The notes below the pieces were generated by a model. The model was not told where the DNA came from. It made no database searches and worked only from the letters and a program-made list of their open reading frames with translations. A DNA stretch of 64,000 nt, from NCBI RefSeq assembly GCF_037975245.1, contig NC_092563.1, positions 2,197,001 through 2,261,000 of the forward strand. Reading direction: 5' to 3'. Below are positions 11,501-22,628 of the stretch, piece after piece. The translations under genes were made by a program, and so were the position numbers. Position 1 is the stretch's first letter. Every line of letters starts with the position of its first letter. Origin of the DNA: Apostichopus japonicus (Eukaryota > Echinodermata > Holothuroidea > Aspidochirotida > Stichopodidae).

Positions 11501-14075
11501 GTCCATCCCGAACCATTCACACACTCATAAATCACCTTGATATCACCAGCCGTCCAAATTGCTCTTATCACATCCAGGTCTTTGAAGTATGAAGATTAAC
11601 ATTTCAAATTTAGAAACATCGTTATTTACCACTGTTCTCCCTCACACAGTGTAAGTATTGCCTTTCCTACACCTTAGTTACCAACAAGACTACATGACTA
11701 GCAAAAATATCATTTTTCAGGAGTTATTTTCAACAATGAAATATCAATCATGTTTTGCCTCATTGTTGCCTTTCTTCTAAAGATCTTTATCATTTTGTGA
11801 TATTTTAGGATATCTGTTGCAAAAAAAAACAAAATTTGTGACAAAACTAATCTTGAAAAAAATCTCTCATCACACAAAAACATTCTGCCCTTTCCTTAAT
11901 TAACACATTCCCTAAACAGTAAGCTCAATATGTAGAACACAATTGGTTTGCTCAAAGTAGGGACAAATCGCTACTTTCGTTTTGAGGGCAAACATGGAAG
12001 TGTGGTTCTTGCTTGTGATTGGTTGATATAAATGTAGAATTTTTCTCCCCACATTTCTTTTAAAATTAAGACATTTCTCTCAGAAAACATTGTTCCCTTC
12101 AGCATCTATCTGAAAGGTTTACACAATACACTTCCCATAACACAAATAATCATGCAAGTTGGGTAACATATATGAGGCCAAACCCTTCACCAATGCAGTT
12201 CATATATAAAAGCATGTGAAAAATTAAATATAAACAAAACAGAAAGATTTTTGGAATAAAAATGTTGAAAACAGAAAATTAAAACAAATTAAAAACTAAC
12301 AGGCAGGAAGTCTTTCATGTCTAATCCAATAGGTTTGTTTCTGTCGGAAGGAATCAAGGTCTGTGGAGATTTAGGTGAAGGTGGAATGTGCTAAAAAGGG
12401 ACGAAAATGAAAAACAAGAGACGATAGAAAAAGAGTTAATTTACAAAAACGCAGGATAAACCATGGATTATAACGTCATGCAACATGTATGTTACATGAC
12501 AAGAAAGCTTATGTAACACATTCGAGTGTGCAAAATTGTTATAGATTTTTTCATCATTAAATGCAGCATTTCCAGAGTTTTAATTGATTCCAAGCTTTTA
12601 CTCGGCATTGCAGAAAAATAATAAAAACAACAACCACCACCATTAAAATATAATACCGCATTAAGCATGCCCCATCACCTTGTGAAATAATGCATTGTGA
12701 GATATAGGTGACAAAAAATAAAAAATATAGTAAGCTGGAGTGAAAGACAATAACAAATAATGTAGACTTTATGCATGAAAAATGAATCAAGGTTACCAGG
12801 GCAACAGGAATAGGTTACAAAATTTTCACCACCCCAGAAGCAGGCATGACAACAAGCTAACCAAGCGGTACTTTACTGCAATAATAATTATTGAAATGGG
12901 ATTGCCCTATAAGAACCAAAAGTTCATAAACAAGATTATTACCTAATTTTTATCAGATTATGAAACTGGTTCATGAGCATATAATTAGTGAGAAAACAAA
13001 GCCATAGCACCCCATGCTAACAGTCAAGACCTCCTGTGTGGAGCAGAGGCCAACGACTCGATATAACACTTCACACTATAACCAAACTTTTGGGCTTCAT
13101 ATCCTAAATGTCTACTGGTTGCCTGTGGGGCAACTTGGATTTGGTTTGGTTACAGCTGTCCCAACAGTGTTAATGGACAGTGGAAGGTATGACTGAATGT
13201 TTTTTATTAACGGTAAAATGAGGGCTGTCCTGCGGAATAACCTCAGTGATCATTATAGATTGTCCCACATGAAGCATTTTCCATCAGACTTTACACTTCC
13301 AGACAATTGTTACACTATTAGCCCCAGGGGCTACATGCAGGTTTGAAATTTCCACACAGAATAGATATGTTGTGTGCATTTATGATCATATTTTTCCAAT
13401 GACAGTGATGTAGGACTGTCGGTTCCTCATCAGGGTGTGTGTTAACACTGGTACCCCAACAGGCACTCAGGTAGAATATCGGAGGACCCCATATGAATTT
13501 GGTATCCTAAGATTTCAATCTTTTACCTGGACATCATGTTGATGTGGCAGGGCAGCCTCGGGTTGGGGCGGTTTCACTGGTACTGATTCCTGAGGGGTGG
13601 AGGGTTCTTTCTTAGGCACGGGGGCTTCTTTAGGTCCGGCGGCTTTGTCCTCTAACGGGGCTGGGAATGGTGTGGAAGGTTTCTCTGGAGGTTGACCTGT
13701 AACGGCAGAAACAATCAAGAGAGGTGTTGCTTAACAAAACGCTGCATAAATAAGCAGTTTACAAATAAATGAAATTGATGGAAAAACAAAAATGCTGTAA
13801 TACCTGTCAAGTTTGCCCTCTCAATATTATCAGCCCTTTTGCTTTCTAAACATATATATATATACATACATACATACATACATACATACATACATACATA
13901 CATACATACATACATACATACATACATACATACATACACACATACATACATACATACATAAATACATACATACATACATACATACATACATACATACATA
14001 CATACATACATACATACATACATACATACATACATACATACACACATACATACATACATACACACATACACACAC

Positions 14076-14106
<31 letters not shown>

Positions 14107-17100
14107 AACTAAGCTGTCATTAGCTAATGGTAAATAATATTTTAGAATCTTTAGTGAACTTCTGGCCATTGTTCTTCAACAGCTGATTTGGAAGTGACAT
14201 TTTCACACTTGAAAAGAGAAATGTTTCCTTTTCCAAATGAAAGAAAAAACCCCATTGTTCCCAGACTTGGCATCTTCCCATACAACTCAAATAAAGACAA
14301 GATTAATATGTCTCTCAATCAACTAATTTGGAGGGAACTATTTCCAGTGAAGTAATCACAACAAGGAGCAAGAAAATAAAGAAGATCAAAGATTAAAACG
14401 ACACAATCTGCATTCCTTATTAAAGTTCTGTTAAGTGACGGCATTGTGGTCGTTTATCATTTACATTTTAGATAACGGTAACTACACTGATTAACAGAGC
14501 AGAATTGCATCGGTGGGTTGCCAATTTCCCTATCATCTATAATTTCTTCATAAATACATTTGACTGGGCACCCTATCTCCATCCCCCCCCTCCCTGTCAC
14601 AAAGTCAGTGTACACAAAAAGTGATTGTATAAAAATAATAAATGATAATATACCACATTTTTATATAGCACTTTATATCAGCAATAGGTCTCAAAGCGCT
14701 CTACAGACGTTATATTACACCTGGTCAATGATAACCTGTCCCAGAGACAATCCCTCCAGTTAAACGCTGCGCCCAATGACAAGTTACCTCACAGGTAACC
14801 ATTTAACCCCAGAGAGGAGAGAGGCAATTGAGATAAAGTATCTTGCCCAAGGACACAACGTAATGAACTAGGCAGGAATGGAACCAGCAATCCTTGGAGT
14901 CCTTGGAGTCCGACACCCTAGCCAATCGTCCACCACGCTCTCACAAACCAATTACTTGATCTGTATTTAGAAGTGCCACTGTTGCAAATTCAACTAAGAA
15001 GCTGCAGCATAAATAGTGTTAAAGAAATGCCAGTTATGTGACTCAGTGTACAGTAACGTATATCAAGCACTAACTCACCTAGTTTATGTTTAGGCTGAAA
15101 TATTTCCTCGTATTTGACAGGATCTCTAATCTCCGCTGACGAGTTCAGGTCTTCCCTCTCGTCATCTTCCGTCGGGGACTGCCTCTGGGGCTCGGACTTC
15201 ACCTCGGGTCTGAAGAAAAATGACATCTCAAAGTCACACAGGGACGCAAAACAGTTGAATCGTTCATTTGTTAACTTTACTTCAGGATAAGAAAATATTT
15301 CATAGAAGAAGCAATCATTTAGGAAGAAACTAGCAAGAAAGATGAGACAGAGTGGAGCCAGAGACGTAAAGACATGAGGTCAAGGCGTATTACGTTGTGT
15401 CTTGTGATGTAGTTGCATCACATACAGTAAGAGACATGCATATTAGGAATGCCACAAAGAACAGTAAAACATAAAACTGTGACCATCAGCCACAGTACTG
15501 CATGTTTTACAACGATTCTGTCTGAAATCACTGAAAACAATCAACAACAAAAGTAAGACAAAGTATCCATCTCTGTATTAGCCATCTGGTCACAAAGATA
15601 AGAACGTTCAAAAAGAAGAACTGTAAACTAAGGTTTAAAGTAAATTTCAAGAGTCAAGTTACTATAAGAGGTTTGTGTTGTCTTCCCCACAGAGTAAGTA
15701 CAGTGAAGTGTATTGTTACGACCCCATAAAGTCAGTACTGTGCGTCAAGTCAGATGAATGACTGGATATGACTCAATACCAGCATACCATGAAGTTACTC
15801 ATTACAACCCCATAGAGTCAGTACAGTGCATGGAGTCAGATGAATGACTGGATATGACTCGATACCAGCATACAATGAGATACTCGTTACAACCCCATAG
15901 AGTCAGTACAGTGCATCGAGTTAGATGAAAGACTGGATATGACTCAATACCAGCATACAATGAAGTTACTTGTTACAACCCCATAGAGTCAGTACAGTGC
16001 GTTGAGTCAGATGAATGACTGGATATGACTCGATACCAGCATACAATGAAGTTACTCGTTACAACTTACTTTGGCTTTGTTGACGTTGTATGAGGTCTCT
16101 CCCTTCTGAAGCTTCTCCTTGCTGATGCTGCTCTGGGAACTTCATTGAATCCCGGCTCTTCCTTGGTAGGACTCATGTACTGTACATTGTTTTCAGATGT
16201 ATTTATTTTCTGGGAAATTGGTCAGGAGTAAAAAGGGATTCAATATAGACCTACTAAACGAACGTTACCAATGAGATGCTGATGGTAGTCGATGCGATCA
16301 CTTATCAAAACAATTTGCTACGGAAGAATTAAATCCCGAAAATGTTTTCCTAAATGGAGACATAGTTTGTCTGAAAGCGAAATCGCTCTATCAAATGTTC
16401 ACAGCAACACTGTTTTTTTGTTGAGACAAATTCGTACAAATTTGTACAATATGCTTTCCTAGTGAAGAATAATTTGCTAGCAACAATGATGGACATACTC
16501 AGAGTAAGATTTTCAGAGGTCTAATATCCATTTTTGCCATTGATCAGTTTTTCTGCATTTTTCGTAACAGTAACAGTAGTAAATATAGCATCAGGATCTT
16601 TCATATAGAAAATAGGTCTATTTATTGCAATTATGAAATCCATCAACACCCCCCCCCCCCCAAAGAGCAAATAAACTAAGAGTAATAATGGCACTGTAAC
16701 ATACTATAATCTTTGAACTGAAATTTCACTGGGTTTACAAAATTTATGACATTAAATTTTCCTTTTTTGTTATTGTCACAAGTTTGTTTGCTCCTCAGAA
16801 GTACTCTTGAAGCAGAGGTTAACCATTTCCTGTTTAATACTCTAAGCTTTCTAAGCATGATACCTGTCCCTGGTTCCTGTTCTGTTAGGCTGACTGTTAC
16901 TTACGTTAATATCTACGACGTATATAGAAACGTTAGTCTGGTGGCAGGATGCACCGATGAGTTGGGAGTTGGACACCACCATGTCCTCCACCTTCCCCCA
17001 CGACATCGGAAAAGCATCGAAGCACCTGACCGGTTCCCATCCAAAGACATGGAGGTAGTCTGTGCTACCACAGAAAAGGTTGTTGCCCTCGGGATGGAAT

Positions 17101-20100
17101 GTTATAGATCTTGAAAGTTTTTAAAAGAAAATTTACAGAATATTACAATGAGAAAAAAAAGATGAAATCAAATTTTAATGGGAAAAGTTATGGAGACTGC
17201 TGAAAGGAATCAATTTTATCCAGACTGGACAATTTTCAGAATTTTGTTTCTCGGCAAAACGGTACAAGTTTGAAAGACTGGCGTTGGAAAATTTGTTTCT
17301 TTTTAGCTTGCTGTATACCATATATAATTTTTGGAGCATCAGACATCGTAAAAGGTTCTTCCAGGTGATGGAATAGATTATTCACCAGTTACATAGGATT
17401 TGATAGCACGTATTAGATCTCTTCATGTAATATCAGTCATAGTGGCACACAAAACACGAATGTACCACAGTTAAGTTTTGGAAGATATACACTGTCAAGA
17501 TTAAATAAACACAAGGGTTTTCACATTTTTGTTAGGGCCAGAGAGGAACATTGGGGTGGAGCAAAGGGCCATAGAGAACCAAACATCTTGCTTTTATTTA
17601 ACTGGAATAATGTGCAGGCTGGGCCTGTAGGGTGCTAAAGCCTTGACCAATGGCATACTTGATAAGTCCCAGGTGGTAGACAAATTGTTCTTGTGGGTAA
17701 GATTGAAATGGTCTCAGCTGGATGTGGCCCATGGGCCACCTACTGAGAAGACTGATCTAGGGGTTAAGTAAACCTACCGGATGGGGCTTGCCCCCGGTGC
17801 TGTCGAACTGACCATGTTGAAAGTTTCCAGATCCCAAAACTTCACAGTCCTAAGAAAAAGAGAAGCAATACTACTTTTCAAAGCTCCTGGTTTAGTTTTC
17901 TTAGTTTGTTTAAGTCTTAATTTCTTACTTTTCTTGGTTTCTAAGTTTTCTTGTTTACTCTCCCTCTTTGCCGCAATTCCATGGAAAGATTTTGAATGTT
18001 TCATTGACTTTTTGGAATTAAAGTAGCATCTGATAACTTGTTAGCCATAATTTTACCACATGTAAGTATAAGTAACATAACGCATTAAGCAGTCTCAGAT
18101 CATGTCTTGCAGGCTACAGGTATCACCGTCACATTTAGCTTATTAATCTATTGTTTCAGTCATGTGTGTGTCAGTAGCTGATTGGTCAATGCTTATCTTA
18201 CTACCTGATACTGAGGATGATTATCATCCTTTGTTTTACCTCCTTCACTAGCTTTGCTTAATGGCAATTTACAAGATCATTAACCATGTAAGATGATTAC
18301 TGCGATACTGTGATTGACATTTAGGTGTAACCTTAGATCAGAAATGAGCAATTCATGCACCAAAGTCAAGGCAAAAATGCATCCTTAATTTGTCTCTTAT
18401 ATGATATTACTCTAAAAAAGTAACATAAAGAGTACACATTTCCTTAAGTATTTCCATACAGTACTCAGTGACAAAATTTCAAACGAATTGGCCGAGAGGT
18501 CTGGAAGCAGAGAGGACAAAGCCATGTTGCCGTCCAGCATTACAATACCTCAATACTTCGTGAATGTTTTGAGATGGCAAGTGAAGAATGCTGATGCATT
18601 CTGGCAAGAGCTACTACAAGCCGAAGATGGGGTATATGTATACCAATGTAAATCAAAGGGCAAAGCCATCCGAACAAGGTGAAGAAGTTGTGACTTACTT
18701 ATCTTTGCTACCTGACGCCATAAGGAATTCTACAGGATGAAACTCTATTCCGGATATTGCCCCATTGTGACCTTTGAATTCGTGAAGTAACTTTCCCATC
18801 GCCAAATCCCACAGCTGATGATGGAATTAGAACAAAGGTAATTCATCAATAAATAAACTCTCATGAACTGTCTTGTCTGAAGCACTATACGATGATTGGA
18901 TAGCTGTGTAAAGTTTAAGAAACATTAGGACATGGCACTGGGGGCCTGTCAATGAGAGCCCTAGAATTCAAACTGGGCGTCGCCACCCTTTTAAGGATCG
19001 CCAAAAATTTCAGAAGTGAAAAATTGTCCACACTGTGGAAAAAAATGTGGAAAAATTGCAGAATATAACCATTATATAACAAAGAAACCTTCATCATATA
19101 ATTATTTCTGACAGGGAAGGAGAACACCTCCTCCCGGTAGTACTTATGCCCAGGCGATAACGTCAGCCACTGGAGGGTCTCCAAGATGATGAGGGGGGGG
19201 GGGCAAAATTGGGGTCACCAAACAAAACAGTTAATATACCAGGAAACTAGAGGACTGTCTTATTTTATCAGCTGTGGGAAATCTACCACTAATACATAAG
19301 TAATTATTTATTCCCATCTCCTCTAGTGAGACAGATATTATTACTCTCATTCTGATACTTAAAACTCAAACAACTTGATGATTATAATCAAATTGTCCTT
19401 TTGTTTATCAATTATTGACAAATCTGGCAATATGGCTTCATTTACCAAAACAAATGACACAGTGACTCACTTGTTGCAACTATTTGTATTGATGCTGGCA
19501 TCAAGTTGTTTCAATACCTCTGTCTGTCTTTCTAAATACATGTCTTTCTATCATCTCTCTATGCAATCTACAATCTCTCTTTTCATCTAAGAAGTTTACA
19601 AACCGAACAGCAAAAAACATCAGAACAATAAGAAATCATAATCACAATAATACATAATTTTTATATAGTGCCAAACAAACTATGAAATAATTCTCGTAGT
19701 GCTTAACAATATAATAGCAATTATAACATATATGCTTTGGTGAAGAAATACGTTTTGAGTGCCTTTGAATACCTTTATGACACAGTCATCTCCACCTGTC
19801 AGTAACCAGCGTCCATCTGGACTGAACTGGATACACTCTACTGGCCCCGAGTGACCAGTGTAGGTGTAAATACAACCCTTTCTTCTTATATCCCAAAGCT
19901 AGAAAAAAAAGGGGAGAAAACATGAAGAAAGAAATCATAATTCAGTTAACTCTCACTCATTAATATTTAAACTAGTTGCATAAACTGCACCCATTTATTG
20001 TTGTCGCTTTCTTTGACATGTCTATGATTACTATTACTAGGAACTAATTAAGCAGGAGAAGCGTTCTATTCCTTCCCTTGGATCCTCAAGCATGACACAT

Positions 20101-21932
20101 ACCTTGACTTTTGTATCTGATGAACTGGATGCAACAAAGTCACCATACGGGTGGAAATCTAAGCCCTTCACATTGCTCTTGTGTCCTGTCAGTGTCCGCA
20201 CAACTACAAGGAAACAAAGAGAATAAAGAATGCTGGATACCTCAGATTCATGGCCTCACCATCATTAAAACTAGTTACCCACGTAGCGCCCTGTTTACAA
20301 TGGAGTCAGGTGGAACACAAAACTCCCAGTTCAACACGACACCAAGCTCTAATTTAAATGCAATTTTGTTCCGTCTCGGGATGAGATGAGGGTTCAAACC
20401 CAGGGCTTCGAAGCTAAGTTTTTATCAGGTAAACGCTCTCTTAAGCCAAGGAAATCCTCAATCCAATGTGACATCTGTTTTATCCTTACAAAAAGTATAT
20501 GAATGCATGTATTTGTTATGTAGCAGATATGTTATGTAATAGGTAACTAGCAAAACTATATAAAATTTGCTGGTGGTATCTAAGCAAGCTAAAATAATTG
20601 TGTTAAATCATTTTCTGTGTGCCCATTGAATCAGTGATCAGCTATCACACCACACCACGTATAAAACAATAACATCTTGCCTACATGTATATTTCTATCT
20701 CCTCTGTATTCTACAGACAACCACGGACAATTGTTGAAAGGCAACAAACAGGACCGTATATTTCCCTACAATCAAAATAGGATCCCTATGAGTGTGATGC
20801 TCCCAGTGGCTATGTGGATGTTTGATCTAAAGCCATTGTAAATGAGCCCACAGTATAAAAAGTTCAGACATTTTTGAGTGCAGTTTTTAACATTTACAAC
20901 AATGGCACCAGAGTGATGACTTTGACAGAAATTTCTCCAATCTAGCAAATATTAACTGCATGACTTTATTTTATGATGAAAATGATACCACACATTTCCC
21001 CCAACTCCCCCCCCCCCACCCCTCTTTTACCCTTTGACCTTCATTTGGGGAAGTTGTGACTTACTTTTGGCAGCCTCTAAATCCCAGATTTTGAGTGTTC
21101 CTGACTGAGAACCAGCAGCCAGTAGTTCCTCGTCAGAATTGAATCTCACGCATTCCACGGCCGACGTCTGTCCTGAAAAACTCTATATCAACAGCAGGGA
21201 AAAACAGCGGAAGAGGTCAATGTAAAAGTGACCACAGCATTCTACTTTGCAATGACAAGACTCACAGAGAAATAAACAACTACTTTACCAGCTATTTCAA
21301 AGGTGTAAACATATATGCCAAATACAGCCTTCAAACATACCAGAGTCAGCAAGTTTGCCATTCAATCTACAAAGAGAGGCACACTTTGTTCCTTTCGATA
21401 ACAGCTTCTTACCATTATGCAGTTTGGTTTTCCTACAGCCCACATGTTCACCTTCTTGTCTTCACCTCCAGTGACCAACACATGCCCACTTTTGGGTCCA
21501 AGTGCCAAACAGTTAACGTTACTGCTATGGGCTACAAACTCCTCTGAAAAGAACGAAGAACCGAGACGGCATTAGGGAGAATGAAACCCTAATTTTGGCT
21601 ATCAAAAATGGGATGTGTGTAAGTATGTTTTTTTTTTTTTGGTCATGCAAGTGTGCTGTTGCCACAAATTCTCCAAATGCGACTGCTAGAGTAGGCGTAC
21701 CTAGGTGTGCAACTAGTGGTTATATAGAGGCCTTCCGATGCCAAGACGCTCAATGGGAGCAAGATTAGGCTCAAAACTTGGGTGGCTTTGAATTGTATGG
21801 TGAAATACGTGTGTGGACAGACCTTCCAGGATGTGTATAAATAACTGCTCTTTACAAACTTTTGAGGACAGCTGACAAAGAAACAGGAAAGCTCAAGTAC
21901 TTACGAAGCTTCCAGGAACGCTTGGTAGCCAT
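8528..21932 (-). CDS. KATNB1: Katanin p80 WD40-repeat regulatory subunit B1
   Basis: Non-catalytic subunit of the microtubule-severing enzyme katanin. It targets the p60 AAA-ATPase to centrosomes and spindle poles. Coding exons in transcript order: 21932-21905, 21543-21413, 21182-21065, 20203-20103, 19898-19773, 18814-18699, 17849-17778, 17109-16905, 16209-16070, 15209-15079, 13696-13527, 12390-12301, 11377-11210, 10799-10723, 10061-9987, 9103-8990, 8660-8528. Phases all agree and give 664 aa; I recall 655 for human. Residues about 10-300 are a WD40 propeller, with repeats such as [15 protein letters not shown] and KFWDLETF. Residues about 300-450 are a charged, Pro/Glu-rich linker. From about 455 the conserved con80 domain binds p60 ([39 protein letters not shown]). 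The start has an in-frame TGA 24 nt upstream and a G at +4. The last intron uses a weak donor (AG|GTCCGT). Confidence 0.96.
11531..11577 (-). repeat. 47-bp exact copy of KATNB1 exon 13 end plus donor
   Basis: These 47 bases are identical to 11205-11251, which comprises the last 42 coding bases of KATNB1 exon 13 and five intron bases including the GT donor. The copy sits in the intron upstream of exon 13 in transcript order, in the same orientation. Its flanks do not match the exon. On the minus strand it would encode [14 protein letters not shown]. It lacks a clear pyrimidine-rich acceptor. Either a recent duplication or an assembly artefact. Confidence 0.9.
13853..14104. repeat. (CATA)n microsatellite in a KATNB1 intron
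   Basis: About 250 bp of CATA repeats, with interruptions (CACACA near 13937 and 14041-14078, and one AATA). Translations of it on both strands are low-complexity and not genes. Lies between KATNB1 exons 10 and 11. Confidence 0.97.
14630..14946 (-). mobile_element. tRNA-derived SINE remnant in a KATNB1 intron
   Basis: Read on the minus strand, the element begins with a tRNA-like head. A possible A box (TGGCTAGGGTG, complement of 14914-14924) is followed by a good B box (GGTTCCATTCC, complement of 14875-14885). The body contains a GAGCGCTTTGAGA-like core and ends near 14640-14690 with GCTATATAAAAATG and an ATAATAAAT-rich tail, an arrangement common in marine-invertebrate SINEs. The head has a local TCCTTGGAG duplication at 14891-14909. 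Probably inactive. It is in the same orientation as KATNB1. Confidence 0.75.
15714..16066. repeat. 86-bp minisatellite, four copies, next to a KATNB1 splice donor
   Basis: Unit starts (GTTACRACCCC or GTTACAAC) fall at about 15714, 15800, 15885, 15971 and 16057, a period of 85-86 bp. Each unit contains GAGTCAGATGAATGACTGGA and GATATGACTC, so the half-sites GAGTCA and TGACTC face each other. The array stops within about three bases of the GT donor (16069-16068 on the minus strand) of KATNB1 coding exon 9. Confidence 0.93.
19640..19765. mobile_element. Possible SINE/LINE tail fragment in a KATNB1 intron
   Basis: The segment contains TTTTTATATAGTGCC followed by GTAGTGCTTAACAATATAATA. It resembles the tail of the SINE at 14630-14946 (TTTTTATATAGCAC plus a GCGCT core). 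Highly decayed, and identified by similarity to that tail only. Confidence 0.4.
20330..20455 (-). mobile_element. Second tRNA-derived SINE head in a KATNB1 intron
   Basis: On the minus strand an A-box-like sequence TGGCTTAAGAGAGCG (complement of 20434-20448) precedes a B box within the palindrome GGGTTTGAACCC (20390-20401). The 32-base gap between them suits a tRNA promoter. The sequence does not fold convincingly as a complete tRNA, so a SINE head or tRNA pseudogene is the better call. Boundaries are approximate. Confidence 0.55.
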
Positions 21933-22628
21933 CTTTTTACACCTTAGTTCCTTTCAACGATTTCAGAAAGAGATTGGTATATGGACTTCTTGCCTGTCAG
22001 GACTTGACCTTGTTTATCAAAACTGCTGAGGAGAAAGCATAGCAAATGGTGGTCATTAATAAAATTATTACCGCACTTTAAATTTTCCAAAAACATCAAG
22101 CATAGAAGAGTTGCCAGACATGATGTTTTCAATCATTTTTTACAGTAGAGATCAAATCAGTGGCGAGGTGGTCACCGGGTTGCCCAGTGATCTGAGTTTT
22201 CATCACAGAACTAAAAGTCTAACTCTTTGTTTGAGATTGTCCAAGCCACAATTTATTACGTAAATTAAAAGACTAGTCCAGAGGTTTTTCGTATCTATTG
22301 CAAATATCCCAACAAATGCAAAATGACAATCATGAAATTGCAGGTTAAGAGGAAATTACCTCAACCCCTCCCCTCCCCAAAAATTTGTTTTAAACGGTTT
22401 CAACATGGTTGTTATGGCATGAATTCATGTGCATCCATCTTTATAAATAATCTTGGTGGACCACTGTACCCTTAGAACACTGTAAACATTCTTATTTACC
22501 AAACTTTAAATAGCTCTTTAACTAAGACTCCAAAGAAGATTTTGGCCATTTCAAATTCCTTGCACTGATTAAACGTTATATTGTTTCGATCCAGATTAGA
22601 AACAACATGAAGTCACTCCCTGGTAAAG
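21933..22628. other. Upstream of KATNB1: 5' UTR and promoter flank
   Basis: The first few tens of bases are the KATNB1 5' UTR on the minus strand, with an in-frame TGA 24 nt before the ATG. The transcription start is not visible. No coding sequence is recognised in the remainder. Confidence 0.5.
22618..22628. repeat. Left 11-bp direct repeat flanking the 2.5-kb element
   Basis: CCCTGGTAAAG at 22618-22628 is repeated exactly at 25129-25139, immediately outside the two inverted arms. This fits a target-site duplication of 9-11 bp. The motif TGGTAA also occurs inside the arms, so part of the match could be internal to the element. Confidence 0.7.

Noticed and set aside
13715-14169. Several overlapping open frames of Tyr/Ile/His or Met/Tyr/Val/Cys repeats
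   Set aside because: They are translations of the (CATA)n microsatellite on both strands inside a KATNB1 intron.
18486-18510. TTGGCCGAGAGGTC, like a tRNA A box
   Set aside because: No B box at a suitable distance and no acceptor-stem pairing.
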